A DNA stretch of 64,000 nucleotides from Staphylococcus aureus. GTDB taxonomy: Bacteria; Bacillota; Bacilli; Staphylococcales; Staphylococcaceae. This document shows, piece after piece, positions 46,734 to 61,977 of the stretch. Positions within the stretch are counted from its first letter, which is position 1, and each line of letters opens with the position of its first letter. The position numbers were made by a program, and so were the translations under genes. Where the stretch lies: contig NZ_CP011526.1 of the NCBI RefSeq assembly GCF_001027105.1, positions 1,922,001 to 1,986,000 on the forward strand, read 5' to 3'. The notes under the pieces are model-generated. The model saw only the letters and a list, made by a program, of their open reading frames with translations. It did not search any database and had not been told where the DNA came from.

Positions 46734-47933
46734 TTAATTACTGTAAATATGAACTTGCGGTTCTTTGTCATCTTTTGTCTTACTAATTAAAGCACGTGGT
46801 TGGTTACCATCTTTAATACGAATTTCATAGTTATCGATTTTATCGAAATATTTATTCGCTTGTTCAGTAACGTACTGTGTAATACCAATTGTTTCAGCTT
46901 GTCCATAGTAATCGATTGGTAAATCTACTACTAATCGTTGTGGCTTTTTATCAACAAATTTAACTTTCCCTACTGCTTGTGTGAAATTAGAAAAATATGA
47001 TTGCAAATTATCATTAAATTGCTTGAAATTATTATTTAAATTTTCATCATAATCTGCTGCTGTTGAAGAAGGTAATAAAGCTGATTTTTCATTGATATTA
47101 TGCCATTCATTAAGCTTTGTTTGACTCTTTTCTGCAGTCGCTTGAGTGATAAATTCACCTGGTGTGATTGAATCTTCACTTGATTGCTTATAAATTGCAA
47201 AATGAATTGGTATATCTTTTAAATCATCATTTTCACGTAACCTTGATAATATCTCACTAGCCATTTGTTTACCTTGCTTTTTAACTTCGCTATCATCTAG
47301 TTTTTTACTAAAAGTCGATCCATCTTTTTCTTTTTTATAGTAATAAACACTATTCATAGCTAAACCAATCGTCATACCTTTAATATTCTTACCTTTTGTA
47401 TCTCCACCACCATAAAAATCTTGCTCTAAAATGTTAGATAAATAGGCTGGTGATTTTTCTGCAATCTTTTCAGGATCTGTTTCACCTTCGTGTGATGGAT
47501 TAAGTCCTAAATTTTCATTCGCTTTCTTGTCTTTTTTATCTTTTTCAGACATTTTATCGATTTCACGTTTTGTATACTTAGGATTTAAATAGGCATTAAT
47601 TGTTTTCTTGTCCAAAAATTGACCATCTTGATACAAATATTTATCTGTTGGAAATACTTCTTTACTTAAGTTCAATAAACCATCTTCAAAGTCGCCGCCA
47701 TTATAACTATTTGCCATGTTATCTTGTAAAAGTCCTCTTGCCTGGCTTTCTTTAAATGGTAACAATGTACGATAGTTATCACCTTGTACATTTTTATCCG
47801 TTGCAATTTCTTTTACTTGATTTGAACTATTGTTATGTTTTTGATTATCTTTTCCAGCCTGGTCATCCTTATGGTTACCACAAGCAGCGAGTATAAAGAT
47901 AGCTGTAATCAATAATACTAATGTACGCTTCAT
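46734..47933 (-). CDS. camS: CamS, sex-pheromone precursor lipoprotein
   Basis: 399-aa lipoprotein of the CamS family. The signal peptide MKRTLVLLITAIFILAAC ends in lipobox LAAC with Cys18 lipidated. Residues 11-17 read AIFILAA, the S. aureus counterpart of the enterococcal cAM373 pheromone, which can be released from the signal peptide. The mature part is acidic and Lys-rich with a conserved C-terminal domain of unknown role. ATG at 47933 with GAGGGG upstream; the ATG at 47939 is too close to the site. It is last in pcrB-pcrA-ligA-camS. Confidence 0.93.
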   Translation of the reverse strand: MKRTLVLLITAIFILAACGNHKDDQAGKDNQKHNNSSNQVKEIATDKNVQGDNYRTLLPFKESQARGLLQDNMANSYNGGDFEDGLLNLSKEVFPTDKYLYQDGQFLDKKTINAYLNPKYTKREIDKMSEKDKKDKKANENLGLNPSHEGETDPEKIAEKSPAYLSNILEQDFYGGGDTKGKNIKGMTIGLAMNSVYYYKKEKDGSTFSKKLDDSEVKKQGKQMASEILSRLRENDDLKDIPIHFAIYKQSSEDSITPGEFITQATAEKSQTKLNEWHNINEKSALLPSSTAADYDENLNNNFKQFNDNLQSYFSNFTQAVGKVKFVDKKPQRLVVDLPIDYYGQAETIGITQYVTEQANKYFDKIDNYEIRIKDGNQPRALISKTKDDKEPQVHIYSN

Positions 47934-47945
47934 CGACATACCCCT

Positions 47946-49952
<2,007 letters not shown>

Positions 49953-52145
49953 TTAATCCTCCTTTTTTTCAATTGGTGCAAATTGCGCTAACAAACGTTT
50001 TGGCCCTTGTGATTTAAAGATAATATCTAGTTCGATTGAGCCATTTTTCTCGTTTACATTACTCACCATGCCTTCTCCCCAGGCTTTATGCATCACTTTG
50101 TCACCTACATTCCAATCAGATGACAATACTTGTTTTTTCGTTGACGTTGTTCGTTGACTAAATCCGCGTTTAGCAAAAGGTTTTGCCTTAGGTTGTATCG
50201 TTTGTCGTTTGCCACTTGAATGATTTTCTAATAGTGATTCTGGAATTTCCTTTAAAAATCTGGATGGCATATTTGACTGAGGGCGACCAAATAACATTCT
50301 TGATGTCGCATGAGTGATATATAACACCTCTTCAGCCCTTGTAATTGCTACATAACAAATACGACGTTCTTCTTGCATTTCATGATCATCTTCACTCTTA
50401 ATCGCTCTAATATGTGGGAATAAAGATTCTTCCATCCCCATTATAAAGACAATTGGAAATTCAAGGCCCTTAGCCGAGTGCATCGTCATTAGTGTTACGC
50501 CATTTTCAGTATCTGCCTCATCAATATCAGCTACTAACGATAAATCCGTTAAAAAGTTAATTAATGACTGTTCTTCTAATGGGGTATTTTCCTCATAGTC
50601 TTTTGGTACTGACATAAATTCATCGATGTTTTCTAATCTACTTCGAGATTCTAATGTATTTTCACGTTCAAGCATTTCTCGATAGCCAGACTTTTGTAAT
50701 ACTTCATCAACTATTTCATGAATTTCTAAAAATTCTTGTTCTTTTATCAAGCTTTGGATTAACTCGTAAAAATTAAGACACTCTTGTGTCACCTTTTTTG
50801 ACAATCCGATAAAATCAGCTTCTCCAAGTGCATCAAACATACTGATATTGTTTTGAAGTGCATAGTTTTGAACTTTTTCAACAGATGAAGGACCTACACC
50901 TCTTTTTGGAACATTAATAATACGTTGCAAACTAATGTCATCATTACTATTGGCAATTATACGCAAATAACTTAATAAATCTTTGATTTCTTTACGGTCA
51001 TAGAACTTTTGGCCACCAACCATTGTGTATGGCATATTAGATTTCATGAATGTTTCCTCAAGTACACGTGATTGTGCATTCGTTCTATATAAAATTGCCA
51101 TATCTTGATATTTCTTACCATTACGTTGATGCTTCATAATTTCTCGTATTACAAATTCCGCTTCATCACGTTCCGTCATTGCTTCATAGTAATGAATTTT
51201 CTCACCATTCGTATTTGCAGTCCACAGTCCTTTTGGCTTACGTTCAGAATTATTTTTAATCACTTCGTTAGCCGCATTTAAAATCGTTTTCGTCGAACGA
51301 TAATTTTGCTCTAAAAAGATTGTATTCGCTTCTGGATAGTCTTTTTCAAATGATAAGATATTTTGAATATCAGCACCACGCCAACCATAAATTGACTGAT
51401 CTGAGTCACCTACAACACATAAGTTTTTAAACTTACTTGCTAATAATTTAACTAATGTGTATTGTGCTTTATTAGTATCTTGATACTCATCTACATGAAT
51501 ATATTGGAATTTGTTCTGATAATATTCTAGAACTTCTGGTACACGCTCAAATAAGTTAATCGTTGTCATAATAAGGTCATCAAAATCTAACGCTTCATTA
51601 CGTGACAATTGGCGTTGATATCCACTATAAACCGTTGCTACCATTTGCGAGTGATAATCTGTGGCTTCTTTTTGAGCATCTGCAGGTGTTTTAAGTTCAT
51701 TTTTCAAATTACTGATCGCACCGATAAACATACGAGGTTCAAACTTTTTACTATCAATATTTTCATTTTTTAAGACGTCTTTAATAACAGATTTTTGGTC
51801 TGTAGGATCAATTATCGTAAAATTGCGTTCTATACCAATTCGATCTGCATCACGACGTAAAATACGAACACACATTGAGTGGAATGTTGACATCCAAATA
51901 ACTTCTGCTTGATCACCTACTAATTTTTGAACACGTTCTTTCATTTCTCTTGCAGCTTTATTTGTAAAAGTAATAGCCAAAACATTGTATGGTGAGACAT
52001 CTTTTTCGTCTAATAAATAAGCAATTCTATGTGTTAAAACACGTGTCTTCCCTGAACCAGCACCTGCCATAATTAACAATGGTCCTTCTGTTGTCTTTAC
52101 AGCTTCACTTTGCTCTGTATTCATATGATTTAATAACGCATTCAT
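49953..52145 (-). CDS. pcrA: PcrA, ATP-dependent DNA helicase (UvrD family)
   Basis: 730-aa SF1 3'-5' helicase, essential in Gram-positives, for repair, plasmid rolling-circle replication and clearing RecA. Motif [12 protein letters not shown], motif [11 protein letters not shown], motif [17 protein letters not shown], motif [14 protein letters not shown] and motif [15 protein letters not shown] are complete; the C-terminal Tudor-like tail binds RNA polymerase. The start overlaps the pcrB stop by 4 nt (ATGA). Confidence 0.98.
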
Positions 52146-52834
52146 TTACTAGACTCCTTTATTTTTACTGTTTTTAAAGCTTTTTTAATATCTTTATAAA
52201 TAATATCACCGACGATAATTGTATCTGCAATAGCTGCCATCTCTGTCGCTTGTTGTTCTGAGGAAATACCGCCACCATAAAAAAGTTGCGTTTCTGTTAG
52301 ATGTTCTGAGACAGCTTGAACCTTTGATACGTCGCCATAAATGCCACTATACTCTATATACATAACCGGTAATCGATACATATGATTGACCATTTGGGCA
52401 TATGCTTCTAAATCTTCTGTTGTTAAATCTGTATTTGCTTTGGTATGTTTTGCCACTTTGCTATCAGCATTGCACACGACATACCCTTCAAATATTACTT
52501 CCTCAAAATCTATACTATGTCCATATGTTTTAAGCGCTTCTAATAATGTACCATTGTGAAATACAACATCTGTACTGTTCAGTACTGTAGGTACAAAATA
52601 AAAATCAAAACCAGGCATTACACTTTCGATGTTTGATATTTCAAGTACTAAAGGCAATGGGTATCTTCTTACTCTGCTCATTAAATGAATGACATTATCT
52701 TCAGTAACGTCATCAGTTCCACCAATCATAATTGCATCTGTTTGAGACATACAAATCGCATCTAAATCATCATCTGAAATATGTTTAGCTGGGTCTAATT
52801 TAAAAATATGGCGCCATTTTTTAATGTCATACAT
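52142..52834 (-). CDS. pcrB: PcrB, heptaprenylglyceryl phosphate synthase
   Basis: 230-aa TIM-barrel prenyltransferase that joins heptaprenyl diphosphate to sn-glycerol-1-phosphate, an archaeal-like lipid route found in Bacillales. Conserved [23 protein letters not shown] and [16 protein letters not shown] phosphate-binding segments. The ATG at 52834 follows AAAGGAG; the longer frame to 52858 has no site. First in pcrB-pcrA-ligA-camS. Confidence 0.95.
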
Positions 52835-52943
52835 TTTCCGAAACTCCTTTTTTAACATACATATGATTATAGCATTTTTAAGTGTCGAGTTCTAAAGACT
52901 TAATATGAAATTTAAGTTCTTTTACTCTGTAAATTTTTTCGTG

Positions 52944-52993
52944 AAAAAACAATGATTATCTACCTTATTAGTGCAGATAGATAACCATTGTTT
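52944..52993 (-). terminator. Terminator after yerC
   Basis: ACAATGaTTATCTa pairs with AGATAaCCATTGT, followed by TTTTTTCACG on the reverse strand. Confidence 0.85.
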
Positions 52994-53005
52994 ATCGTTC
53001 ATTTA

Positions 53006-53308
53006 TTATTCATTTGTTTCAATATTCATACGATCTAAAATCATTGTATAAGCATCATTACCCCATTGTAATGAACGCTTCACTCTAGAAATCGTTGCAG
53101 TCGATGCTCCAGATTCTTGTTCAATCGTTGCATAGGTATAACCTTGCTTAATCATTTTAGCAACTTGTAATCTTTGAGACAGTGATTGAATTTCATTTAC
53201 AGTACACAAATCATCGAAAAATTGGTAACATTCTTCTCTATTTTCTAACGTTAGTATTGCATCAAACAATTCATCTAACGCTGCACCTCGTAATTTTTCA
53301 ATTTGCAT
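53006..53308 (-). CDS. YerC/YecD TrpR-like DNA-binding protein
   Basis: 100-aa small regulator with a TrpR-superfamily helix-turn-helix (QRLQVAKMIKQGYTYATIEQESGASTATISRVKRSL region, split for length: QRLQVAKMIKQG then SGASTATISRVKRS). The YerC family is conserved in Bacilli next to pcrB and purB; its target is unknown. Its start lies after ATAGGGGTTGTTTCGAT; single gene with its own terminator. Confidence 0.88.
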   Translation of the reverse strand: MQIEKLRGAALDELFDAILTLENREECYQFFDDLCTVNEIQSLSQRLQVAKMIKQGYTYATIEQESGASTATISRVKRSLQWGNDAYTMILDRMNIETNE

Positions 53309-53416
53309 ATCGAAACAACCCCTATAATTTTATTCTTTATGTCATTTTAACGCATTAATCTATTAAAGTGTAGCGATTTATATTTTATTAAATCTGAATC
53401 GTTACTTTATTTAATT

Positions 53417-55513
<2,097 letters not shown>

Positions 55514-55542
55514 TTGAAACTCTTAACTAAATTTAATATAAT
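55514..55542 (+). promoter_or_regulatory. Sigma-A promoter of staphopain A gene
   Basis: -35 TTGAAA (55514-55519), 17-nt spacer, -10 TATAAT (55537-55542). Predicted start near 55549 gives a leader of about 24 nt that contains AAAGGAG at 55558-55564 before the ATG at 55573. Confidence 0.8.
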
Positions 55543-55572
55543 TATTTTATAATAAAATAAAGGAGTTTTTAT

Positions 55573-56739
55573 ATGAAAAGAAACTTTCCAAAATTAATAG
55601 CTTTAAGTTTAATATTTTCTTTAAGTGTTACCCCTATTGCAAACGCTGAGAGCAATTCAAATATCAAAGCAAAAGATAAGAAGCATGTGCAAGTTAATGT
55701 CGAGGACAAGAGTGTTCCTACTGACGTACGTAATTTAGCGCAAAAAGACTATCTTTCTTATGTTACTTCACTTGATAAAATCTATAATAAAGAGAAAGCC
55801 TCGTATACACTTGGTGAACCTTTTAAAATTTATAAATTCAACAAAAAGAGTGATGGTAATTATTATTTTCCAGTTTTGAACACTGAAGGTAATATCGATT
55901 ATATAGTTACAATTTCACCAAAAATCACTAAGTATTCTAGTTCATCTTCTAAATACACAATCAATGTTTCTCCATTTTTATCTAAAGTCTTAAATCAATA
56001 TAAAGATCAACAAATTACTATTTTGACAAACTCAAAAGGTTACTATGTGGTTACTCAAAATCATAAAGCTAAACTAGTACTAAAAACACCACGTCTAGAA
56101 GATAAAAAGTTAAAAAAGACTGAGAGTATACCTACTGGCAATAATGTAACGCAACTAAAGCAAAAAGTTTCTGTCACTATGCCAACTAGTCAATTTAAAA
56201 GTAATAATTATACTTACAACGAGCAATATATAAATAAACTTGAGAATTTCAAGATAAGAGAAACTCAAGGTAACAATGGTTGGTGTGCAGGCTATACGAT
56301 GTCTGAATTACTAAATGCGACTTATAATACTAACAAATATCATGCAGAAGCTGTGATGAGATTTTTACACCCAAACTTACAAGGACAACGATTCCAATTT
56401 ACTGGTTTAACGCCAAGAGAGATGATTTATTTTGGACAAACTCAGGGAAGAAGTCCACAACTTCTTAATAGAATGACTACATATAATGAAGTTGACAATC
56501 TTACTAAAAATAATAAAGGAATTGCTGTTTTAGGTAGTAGAGTAGAATCAAGAAATGGTATGCACGCAGGGCATGCCATGGCAGTTGTTGGGAACGCTAA
56601 ATTAGATAATGGACAAGAGGTTATAATTATATGGAATCCATGGGATAATGGTTTTATGACTCAAGATGCTAAAAACAATGTTATTCCAGTATCCAATGGC
56701 GACCATTATCGATGGTATTCATCTATTTATGGTTATTAA
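55573..56739 (+). CDS. scpA: Staphopain A, secreted papain-like cysteine protease
   Basis: 388-aa preproenzyme (also named sspP). Signal peptide 1-25 ends ANA-ES, a Lys-rich propeptide follows, and the mature papain-like domain begins near residue 215 (Tyr-Asn-Glu-Gln). Catalytic Cys238 is in NNGWCAGYT, His334 in MHAGHAMAV, Asn355 in IIWNPWDNG. It cleaves elastin, collagen, CXCR2 and other host proteins (literature) and is under agr/sarA-type control. The inhibitor gene scpB follows directly. Confidence 0.97.
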   Translation: MKRNFPKLIALSLIFSLSVTPIANAESNSNIKAKDKKHVQVNVEDKSVPTDVRNLAQKDYLSYVTSLDKIYNKEKASYTLGEPFKIYKFNKKSDGNYYFPVLNTEGNIDYIVTISPKITKYSSSSSKYTINVSPFLSKVLNQYKDQQITILTNSKGYYVVTQNHKAKLVLKTPRLEDKKLKKTESIPTGNNVTQLKQKVSVTMPTSQFKSNNYTYNEQYINKLENFKIRETQGNNGWCAGYTMSELLNATYNTNKYHAEAVMRFLHPNLQGQRFQFTGLTPREMIYFGQTQGRSPQLLNRMTTYNEVDNLTKNNKGIAVLGSRVESRNGMHAGHAMAVVGNAKLDNGQEVIIIWNPWDNGFMTQDAKNNVIPVSNGDHYRWYSSIYGY

Positions 56740-56769
56740 AATTTGTATTTTAGAAAGGTAAATAATATT

Positions 56770-57096
56770 ATGGAACAAATTGAATTATTTAGTATTGATA
56801 AATTCAAATGTAATTCAGAGGCTAAGTATTATCTTAATATTATTGAGGGAGAATGGCATCCTCAAGATTTAAATGATAGTCCTTTAAAATTTATTCTCAG
56901 TACCTCAGACGATTCTGATTACATTTGCAAATATATAAATACAGAACACAAACAACTCACATTATATAATAAAAATAATAGCTCAATTGTTATTGAAATA
57001 TTTATACCAAATGATAATAAAATACTACTAACAATTATGAACACAGAAGCTTTGGGAACTTCTCCTAGAATGACTTTCATTAAGCATAAGTCATAA
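56770..57096 (+). CDS. scpB: Staphostatin A, cytoplasmic inhibitor of staphopain A
   Basis: 108-aa beta-barrel inhibitor that protects the cell from misdirected staphopain A. No signal peptide. The binding loop near the C-terminus reads ALGTSPRM, where the conserved Gly sits at the P1 position. The start is ATG at 56770 after AGAAAGG; the TTG-initiated longer frame from 56743 has no binding site. It starts 30 nt after scpA and shares its transcript; terminator at 57230-57270. Confidence 0.95.
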   Translation: MEQIELFSIDKFKCNSEAKYYLNIIEGEWHPQDLNDSPLKFILSTSDDSDYICKYINTEHKQLTLYNKNNSSIVIEIFIPNDNKILLTIMNTEALGTSPRMTFIKHKS

Positions 57097-57229
57097 GACT
57101 ATCTAGATATGATTAAGTAAACTATTAATCTTATTAAAGGTCTCTAGGAAGAAAAAATTTCATGCGATGAGATTGTTTTAGAAAAAGCGACGATATATAT
57201 AATCTAACAATAATTTTTAAAATATTAAG

Positions 57230-57270
57230 AACCCCCAGCATATGCTTTATATAGCTTGCTGGGGGTTTCT
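57230..57270 (+). terminator. Terminator of scpAB
   Basis: AACCCCCAGCA pairs perfectly with TGCTGGGGGTT over a 16-nt loop, followed by TCTCAT. The stem is very GC-rich, which compensates for the short T-run. Confidence 0.85.
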
Positions 57271-57310
57271 CATACAATATGGATCGAGCATCTTGCATGT
57301 ATAAACAAAT

Positions 57311-57353
57311 AGGCTATTCAAAGTAAAATTACTCAAACTTTGAATAGCCTTTC
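57311..57353. terminator. Terminator after NETI gene
   Basis: AGGCTATTCAAAGT pairs with ACTTTGAATAGCCT; reverse-strand tail ATTTGTTT points to the leftward NETI/DUF2179 unit. Confidence 0.75.
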
Positions 57354-57387
57354 CTCTTCAAATAGTCTTTATTTAAATTGGATTATG

Positions 57388-57561
57388 TTATTGGATTTTC
57401 TTACCTACAAAAACGATTTCTTGATGTGATACTTCAACCGTGCCATCTTTTTGCTCTTGAAACACGGGTTTTTCAATACGTTTTACCGGCATATACCCTT
57501 GCATTTTCATTCGTGACAAACAATCAGCAATTGTTTCATTCTCATTTACTTTGAATTTCAT
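57388..57561 (-). CDS. Small NETI-motif protein
   Basis: 57-aa protein [19 protein letters not shown]..., carrying the NETI motif at residues 7-10 after which the family is named, with a basic, beta-rich C-terminus ([18 protein letters not shown]). Function unknown. It overlaps the end of the DUF2179 gene by 20 nt, so it is translated from the same mRNA, with only a weak site (GGAAAG). Confidence 0.78.
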   Translation of the reverse strand: MKFKVNENETIADCLSRMKMQGYMPVKRIEKPVFQEQKDGTVEVSHQEIVFVGKKIQ

Positions 57562-58144
57562 GTTCTACTACACTTTCCAGTTCTTCTGGTTCATAATCTT
57601 TAAGCTTTCTACGACGAATGCCTTTAGTCCAGAATCCACCATGTATGTTTCGAGGTTCATACGCAATGATAAATGCTTTCGGATCTAAATTTTTTATCGT
57701 ATCCATCAATTTACGTTCATATTTTCTTGGTGTTAAAATTTGCATCACCATACGACTACCATCTCTACCAAACGCAGCATAGTGCGTAACGCCATATCCT
57801 AAATTTCGAAGTTCATTCGGTAAATCTAACTCATATTCTGCTGAAGTTACATTTACAACTGTATAACCTAATGCCAGTTTTTCTTCTATTTTCATACCAA
57901 CAATGATACCTATTGAAAAACCAAATGCGTAGGCAATAATATTTTGAATATGGTCTAAATTAGACATAACCAAACCTAAACCAACGATATAAACTAATAC
58001 TTCTAAAAAACTAACTGATGCAGCAATATAACGATAACCTTTCAACGTTAAAATTGTTCGCATCGTTAAAAACGTTACATAACAAACGTTAATGATAAAT
58101 ATAGTTAGTACCATTAACCATGGATTTTCTGTTACGAATGACAT
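57542..58144 (-). CDS. DUF2179 / UPF0316 membrane protein
   Basis: 200-aa protein with three N-terminal transmembrane helices and a C-terminal cytoplasmic DUF2179 ferredoxin-like domain ([22 protein letters not shown]). The family was linked to YebE/YitT-like proteins; role unknown. ATG at 58144 follows AGTGGGG; the longer GTG frame to 58156 lies within it. Forms a unit with the NETI gene. Confidence 0.87.
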   Translation of the reverse strand: MSFVTENPWLMVLTIFIINVCYVTFLTMRTILTLKGYRYIAASVSFLEVLVYIVGLGLVMSNLDHIQNIIAYAFGFSIGIIVGMKIEEKLALGYTVVNVTSAEYELDLPNELRNLGYGVTHYAAFGRDGSRMVMQILTPRKYERKLMDTIKNLDPKAFIIAYEPRNIHGGFWTKGIRRRKLKDYEPEELESVVEHEIQSK

Positions 58145-58414
58145 AAGGCGCCCCACTCTCTTTCAATTACACTTTAAATACCAAACTGCTTCAACCTAAC
58201 CTTAATGAATGCATATTAATATAATATAGTACGAAAACTCTCATAAATAAATAGCGAATTTGTCATAAATAAAAATTTATTCTCAAATGAACATACTTAC
58301 TTTAGTTCATACACTTTCAATTTATACACTGAAGTAGTCTAGCTGAATGTGGTTTAATGTTATTAATTCTAACTCATATTTAATTTAAGTCACACGTTAG
58401 AAGAAAAAATTAAA

Positions 58415-59236
58415 TTAGGATTTTGGCCACGTGTATCTTGTATATGCAAGTTCACGTTTGTGTGCATTTCGTATATAATGATTTTCAATTACTTTTTGTT
58501 CTTCTGGCGTAACTGGCTTACCTTCTAAATAATTATCAATCGCCTCATAAGTTACACCTAATGCATCTTCATCTGGAAGCTGTGGTTTATCATCTTCTAA
58601 ATCAGCAGTTGGCGTTTTTTCATATAATTCCTTTGGCGCACCAAGATACGCTAATAATTGACGACCTTGTCGTTTATTCAAACCAAATATAGGTGCGATA
58701 TCTGCAGCACCATCACCGTACTTCGTATAAAACCCAGTTATATTTTCAGCTGAATGATCTGTTCCTACTACAATACCTTGTCGGTTTGAAGCAATTGAAA
58801 ATTGTACTTTCATACGTTCACGCGCTTTTTCATTTCCTTTTTGGAAATCTGTAAGAACAATACCGGCTTCTTTTAATGATTGCACACTTTGATCAACTGC
58901 AGGCTTAATATTGACTGTTACTATTTCATCTGGTTCAATGAATCGCAAAGCTTGCTCAACTTCATCAGCATCTTTTTGAACTCCATAAGGTAATTTAACT
59001 GCAATAAACGTACAATCAATGCCTTCTTCACGTAATTCGTTAACAGACATTTGTACTAGTTTTCCAACTAATGTAGAATCCTGTCCTCCTGAAATACCTA
59101 ACACTAAAGATTTTATAAATGAATGTGATTGTACATAATTTTTTATAAATTGCTTTAATTCCATAATTTCTTCAGCACTATCGATACGCTTTTTCACTTT
59201 CATTTCTTGTACAATAACGTCTTGTAATTTACTCAT
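58415..59236 (-). CDS. nadE: NH3-dependent NAD synthetase
   Basis: 273-aa ammonia-dependent enzyme that turns nicotinate adenine dinucleotide into NAD. ATP-pyrophosphatase P-loop [12 protein letters not shown] is seen, and [19 protein letters not shown] for the deamido-NAD pocket. No glutaminase domain. The ATG at 59236 overlaps the end of pncB by 8 nt, so the two salvage enzymes are coupled. Confidence 0.95.
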   Translation of the reverse strand: MSKLQDVIVQEMKVKKRIDSAEEIMELKQFIKNYVQSHSFIKSLVLGISGGQDSTLVGKLVQMSVNELREEGIDCTFIAVKLPYGVQKDADEVEQALRFIEPDEIVTVNIKPAVDQSVQSLKEAGIVLTDFQKGNEKARERMKVQFSIASNRQGIVVGTDHSAENITGFYTKYGDGAADIAPIFGLNKRQGRQLLAYLGAPKELYEKTPTADLEDDKPQLPDEDALGVTYEAIDNYLEGKPVTPEEQKVIENHYIRNAHKRELAYTRYTWPKS

Positions 59237-60698
59237 TATCTTCTTCCATCTCCTTAACGTGTTCCGCAACTTCAAAAATACGTTTATGTTTATTATCCCA
59301 ACATGCCTTGCTTAAATCGACTGGATATTCTTGTGGATTCAGGAAACGCTTATTTTCATCCCAAATAGATTGTAATCCTAGTGCTAAATATTCACGTGAT
59401 TCATCTTCTGTTGGCATTTGATATACTAATTTACCATTTTCATAAATATTATGATGCAAATCAATGGCTTCGAAAGATTTTATAAATTTCATTTTATAAG
59501 TATGCACTGGATGGAATAATTTTAAAGGTTGTTCATCGTATGGATTTTCATTTTCCAAAGTAATATAATCGCCTTCTGCCTTACCTGTTTTCTTGTTTAT
59601 AATGCGATATACATTTTTCTTACCTGGCGTCGTAACCTTTTCAGCGTTATTTGATAATTTAATACGATCACTATATGAACCATCTTCATTTTCAATAGCT
59701 ACAAGTTTATATACTGCACCTAATGCTGGTTGATCGTATCCTGTAATCAGCTTTGTACCAACGCCCCAAGAATCTACTTTTGCACCTTGTGCTTTCAAAC
59801 TCGTAATCGTTTCTTCATCCAAATCATTAGACGCGATAATTTTAGTTTCAGTAAATCCTGCTTCATCAAGCATACGTCTTGCCTCTTTAGATAAATAAGC
59901 GATATCTCCAGAATCTAATCGAATACCTACAAAGTTAATTTTGTCACCTAATTCTTTTGCAACTTTTATTGCATTTGGCACGCCAGATTTTAAAGTATGG
60001 AATGTATCTACTAGGAACACACAATTTTTATGACTTTCAGCATATTTTTTGAAGGCAACATATTCGTCTCCATAAGTTTGGACAAATGCATGTGCATGTG
60101 TACCAGACACAGGTATACCAAATAATTTCCCCGCCCTAACATTACTTGTAGAATCAAAGCCCCCGATGTAAGCAGCTCTAGCGCCCCACAATGCTGCATC
60201 AATTTCTTGCGCACGACGTGTACCAAACTCCATTAATTTATCATTTGATGCAATTTGACGAATTCTGCTAGCCTTTGTTGTAATTAATGTATGGAAATTT
60301 ACAATGTTTAATAAAATTGTTTCTATTAATTGCGCTTGAATCAATGGTGCTTCTACGCGTAACAATGGTTCGTTACCAAAGCATAATTCGCCTTCTTGCA
60401 TCGAACGGATGCTGCCTGTGAATTTTAAATCTTTTAAATATGATAAGAAATCATCCTTGTAGCCAATAGACTTTAAATATTCCAAATCAGATTCTGAAAA
60501 TCCAAAATGTTCTATAAAATCAATGACGCGTTTTAAACCATTAAAAACAGCATAGCCACTATTAAATGGCATTTTTCTAAAATACAAATCAAATACAGCC
60601 ATTTTTTCATGAATATTATCATTCCAATAACTTTCAGCCATATTTATTTGATATAAGTCATTATGTAACATTAAACTGTCGTCTTCTAATTGGTACAC
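59229..60698 (-). CDS. pncB: Nicotinate phosphoribosyltransferase
   Basis: 489-aa NAPRTase: nicotinate + PRPP + ATP to nicotinate mononucleotide, first step of Preiss-Handler NAD salvage. Conserved [21 protein letters not shown] and the [22 protein letters not shown]-binding region. The start is GTG at 60698, 8 nt after TTGGAG; the upstream ATG at 60743 lacks a site and would add 15 residues not found in the family. Confidence 0.94.
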   Translation of the reverse strand: MYQLEDDSLMLHNDLYQINMAESYWNDNIHEKMAVFDLYFRKMPFNSGYAVFNGLKRVIDFIEHFGFSESDLEYLKSIGYKDDFLSYLKDLKFTGSIRSMQEGELCFGNEPLLRVEAPLIQAQLIETILLNIVNFHTLITTKASRIRQIASNDKLMEFGTRRAQEIDAALWGARAAYIGGFDSTSNVRAGKLFGIPVSGTHAHAFVQTYGDEYVAFKKYAESHKNCVFLVDTFHTLKSGVPNAIKVAKELGDKINFVGIRLDSGDIAYLSKEARRMLDEAGFTETKIIASNDLDEETITSLKAQGAKVDSWGVGTKLITGYDQPALGAVYKLVAIENEDGSYSDRIKLSNNAEKVTTPGKKNVYRIINKKTGKAEGDYITLENENPYDEQPLKLFHPVHTYKMKFIKSFEAIDLHHNIYENGKLVYQMPTEDESREYLALGLQSIWDENKRFLNPQEYPVDLSKACWDNKHKRIFEVAEHVKEMEEDNE

Positions 60699-60881
60699 TT
60701 GTATCTCTCCAATCGACCTAAATATTTTCTTACATTTTATCATAATTCATTTTTTTATATACATAAGAGCCCCTTAATTTCCATACTTTTAATTAAAATC
60801 AACCAACAATTTAATGACATATACATAATTTTTAAGAGTATTTTAATAATGTAGACTATAATATAAAGCGAGGTGTTGTTA

Positions 60882-61958
60882 ATGTTATTTAAAGAGGCTC
60901 AAGCTTTCATAGAAAACATGTATAAAGAGTGTCATTATGAAACGCAAATTATCAATAAACGTTTACATGACATTGAACTAGAAATAAAAGAAACTGGGAC
61001 ATATACACATACAGAAGAAGAACTTATTTATGGTGCTAAAATGGCTTGGCGTAATTCAAATCGTTGCATTGGTCGTTTATTTTGGGATTCGTTAAATGTC
61101 ATTGATGCAAGAGATGTTACTGACGAAGCATCGTTCTTATCATCAATTACTTATCATATTACACAGGCTACAAATGAAGGTAAATTAAAGCCGTATATTA
61201 CTATATATGCTCCAAAGGATGGACCTAAAATTTTCAACAATCAATTAATTCGCTATGCTGGCTATGACAATTGTGGTGATCCTGCTGAAAAAGAAGTTAC
61301 ACGCTTAGCAAATCACTTAGGTTGGAAAGGAAAAGGTACTAATTTTGACGTGTTACCACTGATTTACCAATTACCTAATGAGTCAGTTAAATTTTACGAA
61401 TATCCTACTTCATTAATTAAAGAAGTACCTATTGAACATAATCATTATCCAAAATTAAGAAAATTGAACTTAAAATGGTATGCAGTCCCTATCATTTCCA
61501 ATATGGACTTAAAAATCGGTGGCATTGTATATCCAACTGCACCCTTTAACGGTTGGTATATGGTAACTGAAATTGGCGTACGTAACTTTATTGATGATTA
61601 CCGTTACAATTTACTAGAAAAAGTTGCAGATGCGTTTGAATTTGATACACTTAAAAATAATTCATTTAATAAAGATCGAGCACTTGTTGAATTGAACTAT
61701 GCTGTGTATCATTCCTTTAAAAAAGAAGGCGTATCAATTGTCGATCATTTGACCGCTGCAAAGCAATTCGAACTATTCGAACGTAACGAAGCACAACAAG
61801 GTCGTCAAGTTACCGGAAAATGGTCTTGGCTAGCACCGCCATTATCTCCAACATTGACGTCAAATTATCATCACGGATATGACAATACAGTAAAAGATCC
61901 AAACTTTTTCTATAAAAAGAAAGAATCAAATGCTAACCAGTGCCCTTTCCATCATTAA
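60882..61958 (+). CDS. nos: Bacterial nitric oxide synthase oxygenase (saNOS)
   Basis: 358-aa oxygenase-only NOS that makes NO from arginine using a separate reductase. The heme-ligand Cys62 is in [13 protein letters not shown]; substrate Glu region [13 protein letters not shown] and the C-terminal [10 protein letters not shown] pterin contact are intact. NO protects S. aureus against oxidative stress and supports respiration. ATG at 60882 follows CGAGGTG, and TATAAT at 60857-60862 is a likely -10. pheA starts 19 nt downstream. Confidence 0.97.
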
Positions 61959-61977
61959 GTTAGTAGAGGTGTAGCAT

